Part shown: piece by piece, positions 28,227 to 36,375 of the stretch | Position numbering within the stretch: the stretch's first letter is position 1 | How the letters are laid out: every line of letters starts with the position of its first letter | From: Terriglobales bacterium | GTDB lineage: Bacteria; Acidobacteriota; Terriglobia; Terriglobales; Acidobacteriaceae | Length of the DNA stretch: 64,000 nucleotides | NCBI GenBank assembly: GCA_025462725.1 | Contig: JAOAPE010000008.1 | Span: forward strand, 310,001-374,000 | Direction: 5' to 3' | Notes under the pieces: model-generated | Seen by the model: only the letters and a program-made list of their open reading frames with translations | Database searches by the model: none | What the model was told of the DNA's origin: nothing | Position numbers and translations under genes: made by a program

Positions 28227-28526
28227 TTGCTTTACATCTTCTGGGAATTTCAAGCTAGGCCGGAGAAGATCGCCGAATTCGAGCGGGCATACGGCAGCAA
28301 CGGTGATTGGGCACAACTGTTTCGCAACAGTCCAGACTACAAAGGTACGACGCTGGGGAAAGATCTTGAAACTCCCGGCCGCTATCTCGTGACTGACATT
28401 TGGGAGAACGCAGCGGCTTTTCAACACTTCAAGAACAATCACGAAGACGAGCACGATCAACTCGATAAGCGTTGCGAAGAACTAACAGTTAAAGAAGTAC
28501 GCATCGGAAACTTCGAACCCTTATGA
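28227..28526 (+). CDS. Antibiotic biosynthesis monooxygenase (ABM)-like small protein
   Basis: 99 residues from the TTG at 28227, chosen because GGGAGA (28215-28220) lies 6 bases upstream. The pattern LLYIFWEFQARPEKIAEFERA, then GTTLGKDLETPGRYLVTDIWE and AFQHFKNNHEDEHDQL, fits a dimeric alpha/beta ferredoxin-like barrel of the ABM/DUF-type kind. These are small cytosolic proteins, some being monooxygenases or haem-degrading; no activity can be asserted. Its stop overlaps the uracil-DNA glycosylase start by 4 bases (ATGA), so they are coupled. Confidence 0.7.
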   Translation: MLYIFWEFQARPEKIAEFERAYGSNGDWAQLFRNSPDYKGTTLGKDLETPGRYLVTDIWENAAAFQHFKNNHEDEHDQLDKRCEELTVKEVRIGNFEPL

Positions 28527-29221
28527 AACCGGCCCTCGCTCTCTCGCCTCTTCAAATCCTCAATCAGGACGTGACCAGTTGCACACTCTGCCCGCGACTC
28601 GTTGAATATCGCGAGCGCATCGGCCGCGAGAAGCGTCGCGCCTACTTGGATTGGGAATATTGGGCCAAGCCTGTTCCCGGCTTCGGAGACCACAACGCCC
28701 GGGTCCTGATCTTGGGCCTGGCGCCGGGCGCTCACGGCTCGAACCGAACGGGACGCCCTTTCACTGGCGATGGCTCCGGATACTTCATGTACCCGGTACT
28801 CCATCACACTGGCTTCGCATCTCAATCGAGCGCGACCCATCGCGATGATGGACTCAAATTGCATGACGCATACATCACCGCCGTAGGACGTTGCGCCCCG
28901 CCGCTCAACAAGCCCACTCCGGAAGAACTTTCAAACTGTTCCATTTTTCTCGACAGGGAATTGGCACTCTTCAAGAATTTGCGGGTAGTAATCACGTTGG
29001 GGAAAATCGCATTCGATGCGTATCTGCGAGCGCTCAAGCGTGAGGGAGTAATCAGTAGCGGAGCGGCTTACACCTTCGGACACGCCGCAGAATACAAATT
29101 GCCAAATGGAATCATCCTGCTCGCTTCCTACCATCCTTCAATGCAGAACACCAACACGGGCAGGCTCACGGAAAAGATGTTCTCGGAGATTTTCCTACGG
29201 GCGAGGCGGCTGCTGAAGTAG
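28523..29221 (+). CDS. Uracil-DNA glycosylase, family 5 (UDGb-like)
   Basis: Base-excision repair enzyme that removes uracil and related deaminated bases from DNA. 232 residues. The Cys-rich SCTLCPRLVEYRERI suggests the [4Fe-4S] cluster of family 4/5 enzymes. Motif 1 is GLAPGAHGSNRTGRPFTGDG, where the water-activating acidic residue of other families is replaced, as in family 5. Motif 2 is SYHPSMQNTNTGR. ITAVGRCAPPLNKPTPEEL and VVITLGKIAFDAYL are conserved between them. The gene overlaps the preceding ABM gene by 4 bases and the convergent GT39-like gene by 27 bases. Confidence 0.9.
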   Translation: MKPALALSPLQILNQDVTSCTLCPRLVEYRERIGREKRRAYLDWEYWAKPVPGFGDHNARVLILGLAPGAHGSNRTGRPFTGDGSGYFMYPVLHHTGFASQSSATHRDDGLKLHDAYITAVGRCAPPLNKPTPEELSNCSIFLDRELALFKNLRVVITLGKIAFDAYLRALKREGVISSGAAYTFGHAAEYKLPNGIILLASYHPSMQNTNTGRLTEKMFSEIFLRARRLLK

Positions 29222-30805
29222 CTTGGCATTTCTGATCGTCGGAATCTCGACCACCGCAACCCACTGTCCATTGCGGATTTCCTTCATGACCATCCTCCCA
29301 CCGAGCATCTCCGCGGCCACTTCCGGCGATACATCACTGTGGTAATCAAAGAAACGCTGATTTGCGCGCTCCCAGAAATCCCAATAAAACAGGCGGCGCG
29401 GTGGCTCGTACTTCGTAGAAAAGAGCAAAACGATATCGTAATCAGTGTTCTGCTTCGCCAGGATGACTTGGTCGAACGAGAAATTCTCAATTTTCACTAC
29501 ACGCACCGGACTTGTGACATATCCGAGATACGGTTTCGTGAGTTCGTCTGTTGCTGGCCATGCCGTCAGCACCCGCGCATGTGGGAACCGCTTCTGAATG
29601 TAGTCAGCGGCATGCTGATGCGCTTGGACGAAATCGGCGTAGTTGAGATTGTCTTCCGGTGAAAATCTGTACGGCGGATTAATGAACCATCCCACAACGA
29701 AAGCAGCGCAGACGAACGCAATCACCCATTTCCACTCCTGCACCCTTCTCCACAACGTGGACATCGCGACGATGATCACCAGCGGAATCACCGGCATCAT
29801 GTATCGGGCCAGCACCGCGCCACCGATCAGTGAATGAATAATGATGTGCGCGAGGATCAACACGGCAAACACAAATTGAGTGGAAATCGCGATTCGCCGC
29901 CGCTCGCCGATCGCAGGCAGAAGCATCGCCGCTAACATTGCCAGCGTCAGCATCCACAGGTTCATGTGTCCGAACGCCTGCCAGATGCGTTGTACCGCTG
30001 CCAGGACGAATCGCAAGGGGCTCAGCGTTGCTGCGACGTTGTAACGAAAAAATTCCGGATTCCCGAAGACATACCCTGTCCGGTAGTAGTGATACGCGAA
30101 CCACAGCGCCAGCGGGACTGCCGGAATCAGTAGCGAGGCCGCTTTGCTGAGCCGAGGGTTGTCTCGCCCTATTGATCGCGAAATCATTACACCATCTTCC
30201 AAGCTGCGGAAACTGACGTCCCACGACATGCGGCTCAATAAAACGAAGATCATTTCCCACGCAAACAGCGCGAGCGGAGTGACAATCGCCGTCTCCTTAG
30301 CCAGTGCTGCCAATGCGAATGCAACGACACAAGACCAGCGACGATCTTCGAAATAGAGCCGCAGTCCCCAAAGCGTCAGCGCAGTCGCGGGAAGGTCAGC
30401 ATGCGCCAGCGAACTCTGCGCAAAGAAAACCGGATAGACCGCGAAACACAATGTTGCAGCGAAGGCCACCTGCTTATTCGCGACTCGCTTCGCCAGCAAG
30501 TACACCTGCAATAGCGCGAACGACGCCACCAGAAGCATTGCGGCTCGCGTCACCACGATCGAATACCCAAGCAGCTTCCACCACAACGCGAGATAAAACA
30601 CCGGCAGCGGCGGATGGGCGTTAGAAAGCGTTGTGGTCGGAATCAAGTCGCCGGAGAGAAAGAAGTCACGCGCGAGGGGAATGTAGTAGCCGGCTTCGTC
30701 CCAGAAGTAGGGAAGGCGAAGCAGCGTTGCATGCGCAGCGAGCACGCCAGCATATACTCCCGCGAAAATCAGTGCGCTTCGACGCAGGTCGAATCTCTCG
30801 GCCAT
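29195..30805 (-). CDS. GT39-like (ArnT/PMT family) membrane glycosyltransferase
   Basis: Integral membrane transferase that would use a polyprenyl-phosphate sugar donor to glycosylate lipid or protein at the periplasmic face. From the ATG at 30805 it has 536 residues and about 11 hydrophobic helices in the first 420. The acidic pair in LRLPYFWDEAGYY (first external loop) is the usual catalytic site of GT39/GT83 enzymes. HPPLPVFYLALWWKLLG is also typical. The last 130 residues form a soluble domain (RFSPEDNLNYADFVQAHQH). No clear Shine-Dalgarno site marks the start. It overlaps the UDG gene by 27 bases tail to tail. Confidence 0.8.
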   Translation of the reverse strand: MAERFDLRRSALIFAGVYAGVLAAHATLLRLPYFWDEAGYYIPLARDFFLSGDLIPTTTLSNAHPPLPVFYLALWWKLLGYSIVVTRAAMLLVASFALLQVYLLAKRVANKQVAFAATLCFAVYPVFFAQSSLAHADLPATALTLWGLRLYFEDRRWSCVVAFALAALAKETAIVTPLALFAWEMIFVLLSRMSWDVSFRSLEDGVMISRSIGRDNPRLSKAASLLIPAVPLALWFAYHYYRTGYVFGNPEFFRYNVAATLSPLRFVLAAVQRIWQAFGHMNLWMLTLAMLAAMLLPAIGERRRIAISTQFVFAVLILAHIIIHSLIGGAVLARYMMPVIPLVIIVAMSTLWRRVQEWKWVIAFVCAAFVVGWFINPPYRFSPEDNLNYADFVQAHQHAADYIQKRFPHARVLTAWPATDELTKPYLGYVTSPVRVVKIENFSFDQVILAKQNTDYDIVLLFSTKYEPPRRLFYWDFWERANQRFFDYHSDVSPEVAAEMLGGRMVMKEIRNGQWVAVVEIPTIRNAKLLQQPPRP

Positions 30806-30901
30806 CTCTTTCACGACTGGAAGTGTAAATGAATGTTGCTGAGGCGATGACGGCAACACCAGAGCGCCACTGCGAATCCTACAAAGAACGGAGACTCTCT
30901 C

Positions 30902-31057
30902 ATGATCTGGTTCATTTGCCTTGCATTCGTATTTCTGTGGATCGTCGCTCTCGTTGCGCAGATCGGCGGCTCTTATGCTCATGCGCTGCTCGCAGTCGCA
31001 GCTGTCGTTTTCATCGGAAACTTTGTCATGGGTAAGAAGAAGCGGGTTAGGGCCTGA
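30902..31057 (+). CDS. Small two-helix membrane protein, lmo0937-like
   Basis: 51-residue protein starting at ATG 30902 with GGAG 8 bases upstream. It has two hydrophobic helices (MIWFICLAFVFLWIVALVAQ and HALLAVAAVVFIGNFVM) joined by a short turn and a KKKRVRA basic tail. This layout matches the tiny lmo0937/DUF5670 membrane proteins common in many phyla, which have no known function. It is free-standing between divergent and tandem genes. Confidence 0.65.
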   Translation: MIWFICLAFVFLWIVALVAQIGGSYAHALLAVAAVVFIGNFVMGKKKRVRA

Positions 31058-31103
31058 CCGGGAATATGCATAAAAGCGCCTGAAAATGCGCCTTCCCGCG
31101 CGA

Positions 31104-31132
31104 TATAATTGAAGCTACTCTCTTGGAGCTTC
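31104..31132 (+). promoter_or_regulatory. Promoter -10 and leader hairpin upstream of the duplicated-domain gene
   Basis: TATAAT at 31104-31109 is a consensus -10 element; no good -35 is seen. Just downstream GAAGCT (31111-31116) can pair with AGCTTC (31127-31132). The second arm overlaps the GGAG ribosome site (31125-31128) of the gene at 31137, so the hairpin could partly mask it. Confidence 0.5.
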
Positions 31133-31136
31133 AACA

Positions 31137-32471
31137 ATGTATCGGTTCCCCCGGGCCCTGGTTTCCTCTCTGGCATTCTTCTTAGCCGTTGCACCATCCT
31201 TCGCAACTTCAAACCAAACGCAAGATGTTGTCGTCAACTCCGGCGTCCCCTTGCACATTGTTCTCGATGAACGTGCCTCCTACACCAAAGTCGGACAGCC
31301 CCTCATCGGACATCTCTCCGAACCGGTCTATGTCTTCGATCGGCTTGCCCTCCCGAGCGGAACCGCGGTGCTCGGGAAAGTAGTTGACGCGCGTCCCGTT
31401 ACAAAACGAAAGCGGTTGAATGCGCTCTCGTCAGGCGACTTCACTCCGCTACGTGAGCCAGTCGTGAATTTCTACAGCATCATTCTTTCAGACGGCACAG
31501 AGCTGCCTATCCAAAGCTCCGCCGCTCAACGCGATTCCGCCGTGGTGCGAATGGGGTCCGCAGCCGATAGCAAAGGTTTATGGAAGCAGTTGAAGAACAC
31601 CGCGAAGGGCGCTATATCCAACGAGAAGCGCAATGTGGACCAGGCGATTCATCGTCCTAATAAGTTGCAATGGGCGAAGAACAGCCTTCTCGCCCGACTG
31701 CCCTATCATCCGCAAGCATTTGATCCAGGCACTCAATTCGTCGCAGAACTGCAAGCGCCTCTCAAGCTGCGTTCCGGCGAAAGCGGCGCCGCCAATACCG
31801 AACTACTTGGGACTCCGCCTCCCGCCGACAGCATCCTCCGCGCTCGATTGATCACGGATGTAAGTTCTGCCACGAGCCATTGGGGAGATCCAGTGGAAGC
31901 TTTGCTCACGCAACCGCTGATCGTTGGCGATAGAAGGCTGATTCTCCCCGAAGGCACTCGCCTGATGGGCAAAGTGACTCGTGCTGTTCCTGCCAAGCGT
32001 CTAGGCAAGAATGGACAACTCAGCTTCACATTCAGGCAGATGATTTTGCCCTCCGGCGTAGCTCAAACTATTAAAGGACAGCTCGCCGCAGCAGATGCCG
32101 CCTCCAACGTCAAGATGGACCAGGAAGGGAACACCCGTGCCGCTGAACCCAAAGCGAAGTATCTGGTCCCGCTCGGATTATTGCTGCTCTCGCAGTCAAT
32201 GGCTGAGAACGATGAAGATGGAATCAATGGTAGCCAACCGGGCTCTGCAAACAGCGGAATCGCAGGAAACGGCTTCGGACTTACCGGAAGATTGATAGCA
32301 TTCACCGCCGGGTCAAGAGCCTTTGCATTCGGACTGGGTTATTACGGCGCCAGCCGTGCCATCTACTCACGATTCATCGCTCGCGGTCACGACGTCATTT
32401 TCCCGCGTAACACTCAGGTGGAAATAAAAATAGGGGCCGCTGAAAATCAACAGCCCCTTCCATTACGGTAA
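31137..32471 (+). CDS. Exported protein with two VirB10/TrbI-like beta segments
   Basis: 444 residues with a signal peptide (LVSSLAFFLAVAPSFATS). I do not recognise a named family. Two similar segments can be aligned by eye: residues about 32-125 (PLHIVLDERASYTKVGQPL, then LPSGTAVLGKVVDARP, then FYSIILSDGTELPI) and about 225-330 (SILRARLITDVSSATSHWG, LPEGTRLMGKVTRAVP, FRQMILPSGVAQTI). Each has the order strand, G-P, LPxGTxxxGKV, then a strand ending in DG or SG, like three other proteins in the window and like the VirB10/TrbI barrel domain. The C-terminal third has hydrophobic Gly-rich stretches (YLVPLGLLLLSQ, FAFGLGYYGAS). Envelope location is likely. Its 3' end overlaps the convergent dehydrogenase-like gene by 9 bases. 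Confidence 0.6.
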   Translation: MYRFPRALVSSLAFFLAVAPSFATSNQTQDVVVNSGVPLHIVLDERASYTKVGQPLIGHLSEPVYVFDRLALPSGTAVLGKVVDARPVTKRKRLNALSSGDFTPLREPVVNFYSIILSDGTELPIQSSAAQRDSAVVRMGSAADSKGLWKQLKNTAKGAISNEKRNVDQAIHRPNKLQWAKNSLLARLPYHPQAFDPGTQFVAELQAPLKLRSGESGAANTELLGTPPPADSILRARLITDVSSATSHWGDPVEALLTQPLIVGDRRLILPEGTRLMGKVTRAVPAKRLGKNGQLSFTFRQMILPSGVAQTIKGQLAAADAASNVKMDQEGNTRAAEPKAKYLVPLGLLLLSQSMAENDEDGINGSQPGSANSGIAGNGFGLTGRLIAFTAGSRAFAFGLGYYGASRAIYSRFIARGHDVIFPRNTQVEIKIGAAENQQPLPLR

Positions 32472-34841
32472 CGCGATATTCACCGTTGCGGTTTGCCCTG
32501 AGCCGATTGTGACGCTCACTGAAGTTGTTGTTCTACCGGTTGCGCTCGCCGTCACCGTGTAGGTCCCCACAGGTATCCAATTCGTCGCATACGCTCCGGA
32601 GGAATTTGTGGTCAGCGTCTTTGACGTTGCGATCACTCCGCCAACGATCTTCACGGTCGCACCCGGAATGACTGCTCCGGTCGTCTTGTTGGTCACTACT
32701 CCGCTTATCTTGCCCGCCGTAGCGATCGGAATGTTCGTCGTCGTTGTTGCGCCGGCTGTCACCGCCACGTTCGCAGTGCTTGAGAGCCATCCGGATTTAC
32801 TGGTCGTCAACGTGTAATTCCCCGGAGGCACATTCAGCAACACATACGCGCCATTGGCGTCGGTCGTATTGCTTCCTCCCGAATACGACACCACCACTCC
32901 AGCGACACCCTTATTGTTTCGCGCGTCCACTACGTTCCCGATCATATTTCCCGTGGGTCGGTTGATCTGAATCGACACACTCTTGGTGTCTTGCAATCCG
33001 TCGCTGTTGGTTGCGGTCAGGATTATCTCGTAATAGAAGTATCCGATCGCGTCATGGTTCTCGACCGTAAATGTCCCGCCGCTGCCGGTCGTCTGCGCAG
33101 CTGTGTGCACGTGGTCCTGATGATGAAGCAGGATTGTCCATTGCAGTGAAGCTCCAGAGAGCGTGCCGTCTTTCGCATCCGTCGCAGATCCGGCATACGT
33201 GACCTGGTCGCCGATGTTGTACACCGCGCCATTAGCTGGCGCAGTGATGGTCGCCGTCGGCGGCGTGCTACCGATAGTGATCTTCACCTGCGCTGTCGAA
33301 CTCAACCCTTTGGTGTTCGTCACGGTAAGCACGGCTGTGAAGGTTTGCGTCGTTGCGGAATTGTAAGTGTAAGTAGGATTTGCATTGGTAGATGTACCGG
33401 TACCATCGCCGAAATCCCAACTGTAAGTCAGCGTCCCGCCATTCGGATCAGACGATCCTGCGCTGCTGAAGTTCACCGTCAGCGGGGAAGCGCCTGAAGT
33501 CGGTGTCCCCGATGCTTTCGCAACAGGCGGCAGGCTACCGGTGTATCGGATGCGCCAAACATTTCCTGTCGTAAATCCAACGTAATAAAGATTTCCGTCC
33601 GGCCCCTGCACAATATTGTTAGGCGATTCAACTCCTGTCGCGAATGTCTTGACAGAGGTTATGTTTCCCGTAGTGGGGTCGATCACAGCGCGCTTGATCC
33701 ACGCGTTGTTGTAGTCCGCGAAGAAGAGATTGTTCTGGTATTGCGTCGGGTACTTCGTTCCCGTGTAAAAGATCGCACCCAGGACGGCGGCTCCACCGCC
33801 ATTGTGGTTATAAGCGTAGATCGGCGCGGTCGTCGAACTTGCGGGCACGGGTGAGCAGTTCGAAGGGAAGTCAGTTTGATAACGCGGCTGGCTCACCGTC
33901 GTTAGTTGGCCTGTGGTGTTCAATCCGCCTTCGAAACACGGCCAGCCAAAATTTTTCCCTTTGCCGCGATTGATCTCCTCCCAGGTGTACCAGCCCACAT
34001 CGGCAATATAAAGGTCGCTCACCGTTCCCGGCTTGATCGAAAAACTGTACGGATTGCGCAGACCGTAGTCCCACACCTTTGAGCGATTGGCATTTACATC
34101 GCCGTTATAAAAAGGATTTGAAGTGAATCCTTGTCCGGATTTGGTAATGTGCAATACCTTGCCATTAAGGATGTCGAGATTCTGCGCCCGAAATGCATGC
34201 GCGCTCGTACCCGATGAGCTACCGCCCTCGCCGAGACTAAGGAACATACTTCCATCAGACGCGAACATCACCCGATCGATCGTATGTTCGTGCGCATCGT
34301 TGGGCATGCAGTCTTGGTTGATCCCCGAGCAGCCCGGCGTCGACACTTTTCCTAGGATGATCGTCTCGCTCCCGGCCAGTGCCTTGTCCGGATTGTTCGG
34401 ATCAGCTTGAAAGCGACTTAATCGCTCGGTCGCGGGATTGAACTGGTTTCGTGGAGTGACCGCAGGATCCTCGTACACGTAAGTGACGTATACATAGCCG
34501 TTCGTGGAGAAATTCGGATCAAATGCAAATCCGATAAGACCGCGATCCCCACCGGCGTTGATCTCTTTGCTGATGTCGAGGAAAGGCGTCGTGAGCACTG
34601 CGCCATTTTTGTAAATCTTTATGACGCCATCTTTTTGCCAGAGAAATGCTCGACCATCCGGGGCCCAAGCCAATCCGTTCAATCTATAAGGGGGAAAAGT
34701 CAGAAACTTCTCAAAGCTGAACCCGGCATCTGACGCAGTGCCTTGGGCATTCGCCATGCCCGACGTCATCATTAACAAGAGCAAACATGCAACGAACTGA
34801 ACACACTTGGAACCAAGCAGGAAGGCTTTGGTGCTGGACAT
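32463..34841 (-). CDS. Secreted glucose/sorbosone dehydrogenase-like protein with PKD and CarboxypepD-reg domains
   Basis: 792-residue exported protein with signal peptide VACLLLLMMTSGMANAQG. The first 430 residues form a six-bladed propeller of the soluble glucose/sorbosone dehydrogenase type: PPYRLNGLAWAPDGRAFLWQ, GGDRGLIGFAFDPNF, LFLSLGEGGSSSG-like MFLSLGEGGSS, WDYGLRNPYSFS, NFGWPCFEGG. Family members oxidise sugars with PQQ, but the PQQ ligands cannot be confirmed by eye. A PKD domain follows (SYSWDFGDG-like TYSWDFGDGTGTST, about 435-520), then an Ig-like stretch, then two carboxypeptidase-regulatory-like domains (IGNVVDARNNKGVAGVVV and ISGVVTNKTTGAVIPGATV). Probably surface or extracellular carbohydrate-related. 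Confidence 0.83.
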   Translation of the reverse strand: MSSTKAFLLGSKCVQFVACLLLLMMTSGMANAQGTASDAGFSFEKFLTFPPYRLNGLAWAPDGRAFLWQKDGVIKIYKNGAVLTTPFLDISKEINAGGDRGLIGFAFDPNFSTNGYVYVTYVYEDPAVTPRNQFNPATERLSRFQADPNNPDKALAGSETIILGKVSTPGCSGINQDCMPNDAHEHTIDRVMFASDGSMFLSLGEGGSSSGTSAHAFRAQNLDILNGKVLHITKSGQGFTSNPFYNGDVNANRSKVWDYGLRNPYSFSIKPGTVSDLYIADVGWYTWEEINRGKGKNFGWPCFEGGLNTTGQLTTVSQPRYQTDFPSNCSPVPASSTTAPIYAYNHNGGGAAVLGAIFYTGTKYPTQYQNNLFFADYNNAWIKRAVIDPTTGNITSVKTFATGVESPNNIVQGPDGNLYYVGFTTGNVWRIRYTGSLPPVAKASGTPTSGASPLTVNFSSAGSSDPNGGTLTYSWDFGDGTGTSTNANPTYTYNSATTQTFTAVLTVTNTKGLSSTAQVKITIGSTPPTATITAPANGAVYNIGDQVTYAGSATDAKDGTLSGASLQWTILLHHQDHVHTAAQTTGSGGTFTVENHDAIGYFYYEIILTATNSDGLQDTKSVSIQINRPTGNMIGNVVDARNNKGVAGVVVSYSGGSNTTDANGAYVLLNVPPGNYTLTTSKSGWLSSTANVAVTAGATTTTNIPIATAGKISGVVTNKTTGAVIPGATVKIVGGVIATSKTLTTNSSGAYATNWIPVGTYTVTASATGRTTTSVSVTIGSGQTATVNIALP

Positions 34842-35014
34842 TTCCGTTCTCCGGAGGACTAGGATTCAGGAGAACTGGCCAATGTTGCTCAATTAGTAAA
34901 CAGCGGGTTCGGAGCCAATGACAAGAAAGGAATCTGCAAGCGTGAATACAGAAAGGCAGCGCCTCAACTTTTTAGCCCATCCCACCACGCAGAACAAAAG
35001 AGGAGGCTTAAGCT

Positions 35015-35488
35015 ATGAAACGACTTCTTTTCGTGGCAATCATCTCAATCGCGTTTTCTACATTAGCGATGTCACAGGAGGGCAGTAAGCAGACTGATAA
35101 AAAGTCGAGTAGCGGAACCGCACAGGTTTTAGAAAACCGGTTTCGAGAGTACGCGGATGCCCTCACCAAGAAAGACACGCAGGCGCTCGACAAGATCTGG
35201 GCGCCGGACTACACATTCATCAACCCCCAGGGTGAATTGGTTACAAAGGTCCAGCGCATGGAAAACATCAAATCCGGAGCTACCGAATTCCAGGCGATCA
35301 GGCCTCAGCGCGAACAGCTGAAAGTGCATGGAAACATCGCGGTGGATATTGGCCGAGTCACACTTGAGAGCACAAAATATGGTGGCAAGGAGAGTAGCGG
35401 CGAATACCGCTATATGAATGTGTGGACAAAAACGTCCGCGGGATGGCAACTACAAGCTAATCAGATCACGCGAATAGAGAAGAAGTAG
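35015..35488 (+). CDS. Exported NTF2-like (DUF4440) protein
   Basis: 157 residues with a signal peptide (LLFVAIISIAFSTLAMSQ) and AGGAGG upstream of ATG 35015. The mature part has the SnoaL/DUF4440 pattern: ENRFREYADALTKKDTQALDKIW, DYTFINPQGELVTK, VDIGRVTLES and YMNVWTKTSAGWQLQANQIT. The fold serves enzymes and binding proteins of many kinds, so no function is assigned. It stands alone before the tRNA-Ser gene. Confidence 0.8.
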   Translation: MKRLLFVAIISIAFSTLAMSQEGSKQTDKKSSSGTAQVLENRFREYADALTKKDTQALDKIWAPDYTFINPQGELVTKVQRMENIKSGATEFQAIRPQREQLKVHGNIAVDIGRVTLESTKYGGKESSGEYRYMNVWTKTSAGWQLQANQITRIEKK

Positions 35489-35502
35489 GTTGTGGCAGTT
35501 GA

Positions 35503-35592
35503 TGGCGGAGAGGGTGGGATTTGAACCCACGATACCCGTTAAGGTATGTCCGCTTTCGAGGCGGGTCGTTTCAACCACTCACGCACCTCTCC
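35503..35592 (-). tRNA. tRNA-Ser(CGA)
   Basis: On the minus strand the 5' GGAGAGG (35592-35586) pairs with CCTCTCC (35513-35507), followed by G and encoded CCA (35505-35503). The T arm contains GGGTTCAAATCCC. The anticodon stem CCGC/GCGG encloses the loop CTCGAAA with anticodon CGA, which reads the serine codon UCG. A long variable arm (ATACC/GGTAT) confirms the serine class. Confidence 0.95.
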
Positions 35593-35605
35593 GCAACAAA
35601 AAAAC

Positions 35606-36085
35606 CTATGCCGTTCCTGCCCTTCGCCGCCGAAAGAACGCTTTCACCTTTTCGCTGCACTCCTCGGCTAAGACTCCGGAGGTCACATCCATCAAATGGT
35701 TGAGTTTGGGATGATTCAGCACCTGCAGAACTGATTTTACCGCTCCTGCTTTTGGGTCATCGGACCCATAAACCAAGCGCGAAAGACGAGCATGCACCAG
35801 CGCTCCGGCGCACATCGCGCACGGCTCCATTGTAACAAACAACTCGCAGCCCACTAGCCGATGGTTCCCCAGCTTTCTCCCCGCTTCGCGCATCGCCACC
35901 ATCTCAGCGTGCGCGCTGGGATCGCTGTCCAGCAGGTTGCGGTTGAACCCTCTGCCGATGACCTCGCCATTGCAGACTACGACTGCCCCGATCGGGACTT
36001 CTCCCGCCGTTTCCGCCAGCGCCGCCTGTTCGAGCGCTATTCTCATGAAGCGGTCGTCCGATGCTGCTTCAGGTTTGGAGTTCAT
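35606..36085 (-). CDS. tadA: tRNA-specific adenosine deaminase
   Basis: Deaminates A34 to inosine in tRNA-Arg(ACG). 159 residues from the ATG at 36085, which has GGAAG 5 bases upstream; the frame open from 36142 has no such site. Zinc and catalytic residues are visible: H59 and E61 in DPSAHAEM, C89 and C92 in MEPCAMCAG. VPIGAVVVCNGEVIGRGFN is the conserved strand region. It lies 13 bases beyond the tRNA-Ser gene on the same strand and downstream is only that tRNA. Confidence 0.95.
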   Translation of the reverse strand: MNSKPEAASDDRFMRIALEQAALAETAGEVPIGAVVVCNGEVIGRGFNRNLLDSDPSAHAEMVAMREAGRKLGNHRLVGCELFVTMEPCAMCAGALVHARLSRLVYGSDDPKAGAVKSVLQVLNHPKLNHLMDVTSGVLAEECSEKVKAFFRRRRAGTA

Positions 36086-36375
36086 CTTGACTTCCAGTGT
36101 AGCTGTTCGCTCCGAAATCTTGGCCTCATGGCCTAGACACAAGTGACATTTACTACTGAGTAACGCACGGAAAAGCCAACCAGCAACTCTGAATGTGCAT
36201 TTTCAGACCCTAAATCGAACTCTGGCCGGCAAATCTTATTTCCCTTAGACAGGCAAACCCAAACCAGTTACTTAGTTCTAAACAGCCATAATCGTCGTTC
36301 CGGGTTCACCTCCGCGCCAGAGATGCACCCAAAATCCGCAACGCCCAAAGGGCAGGTTAAATAAGGGAGTAACAC

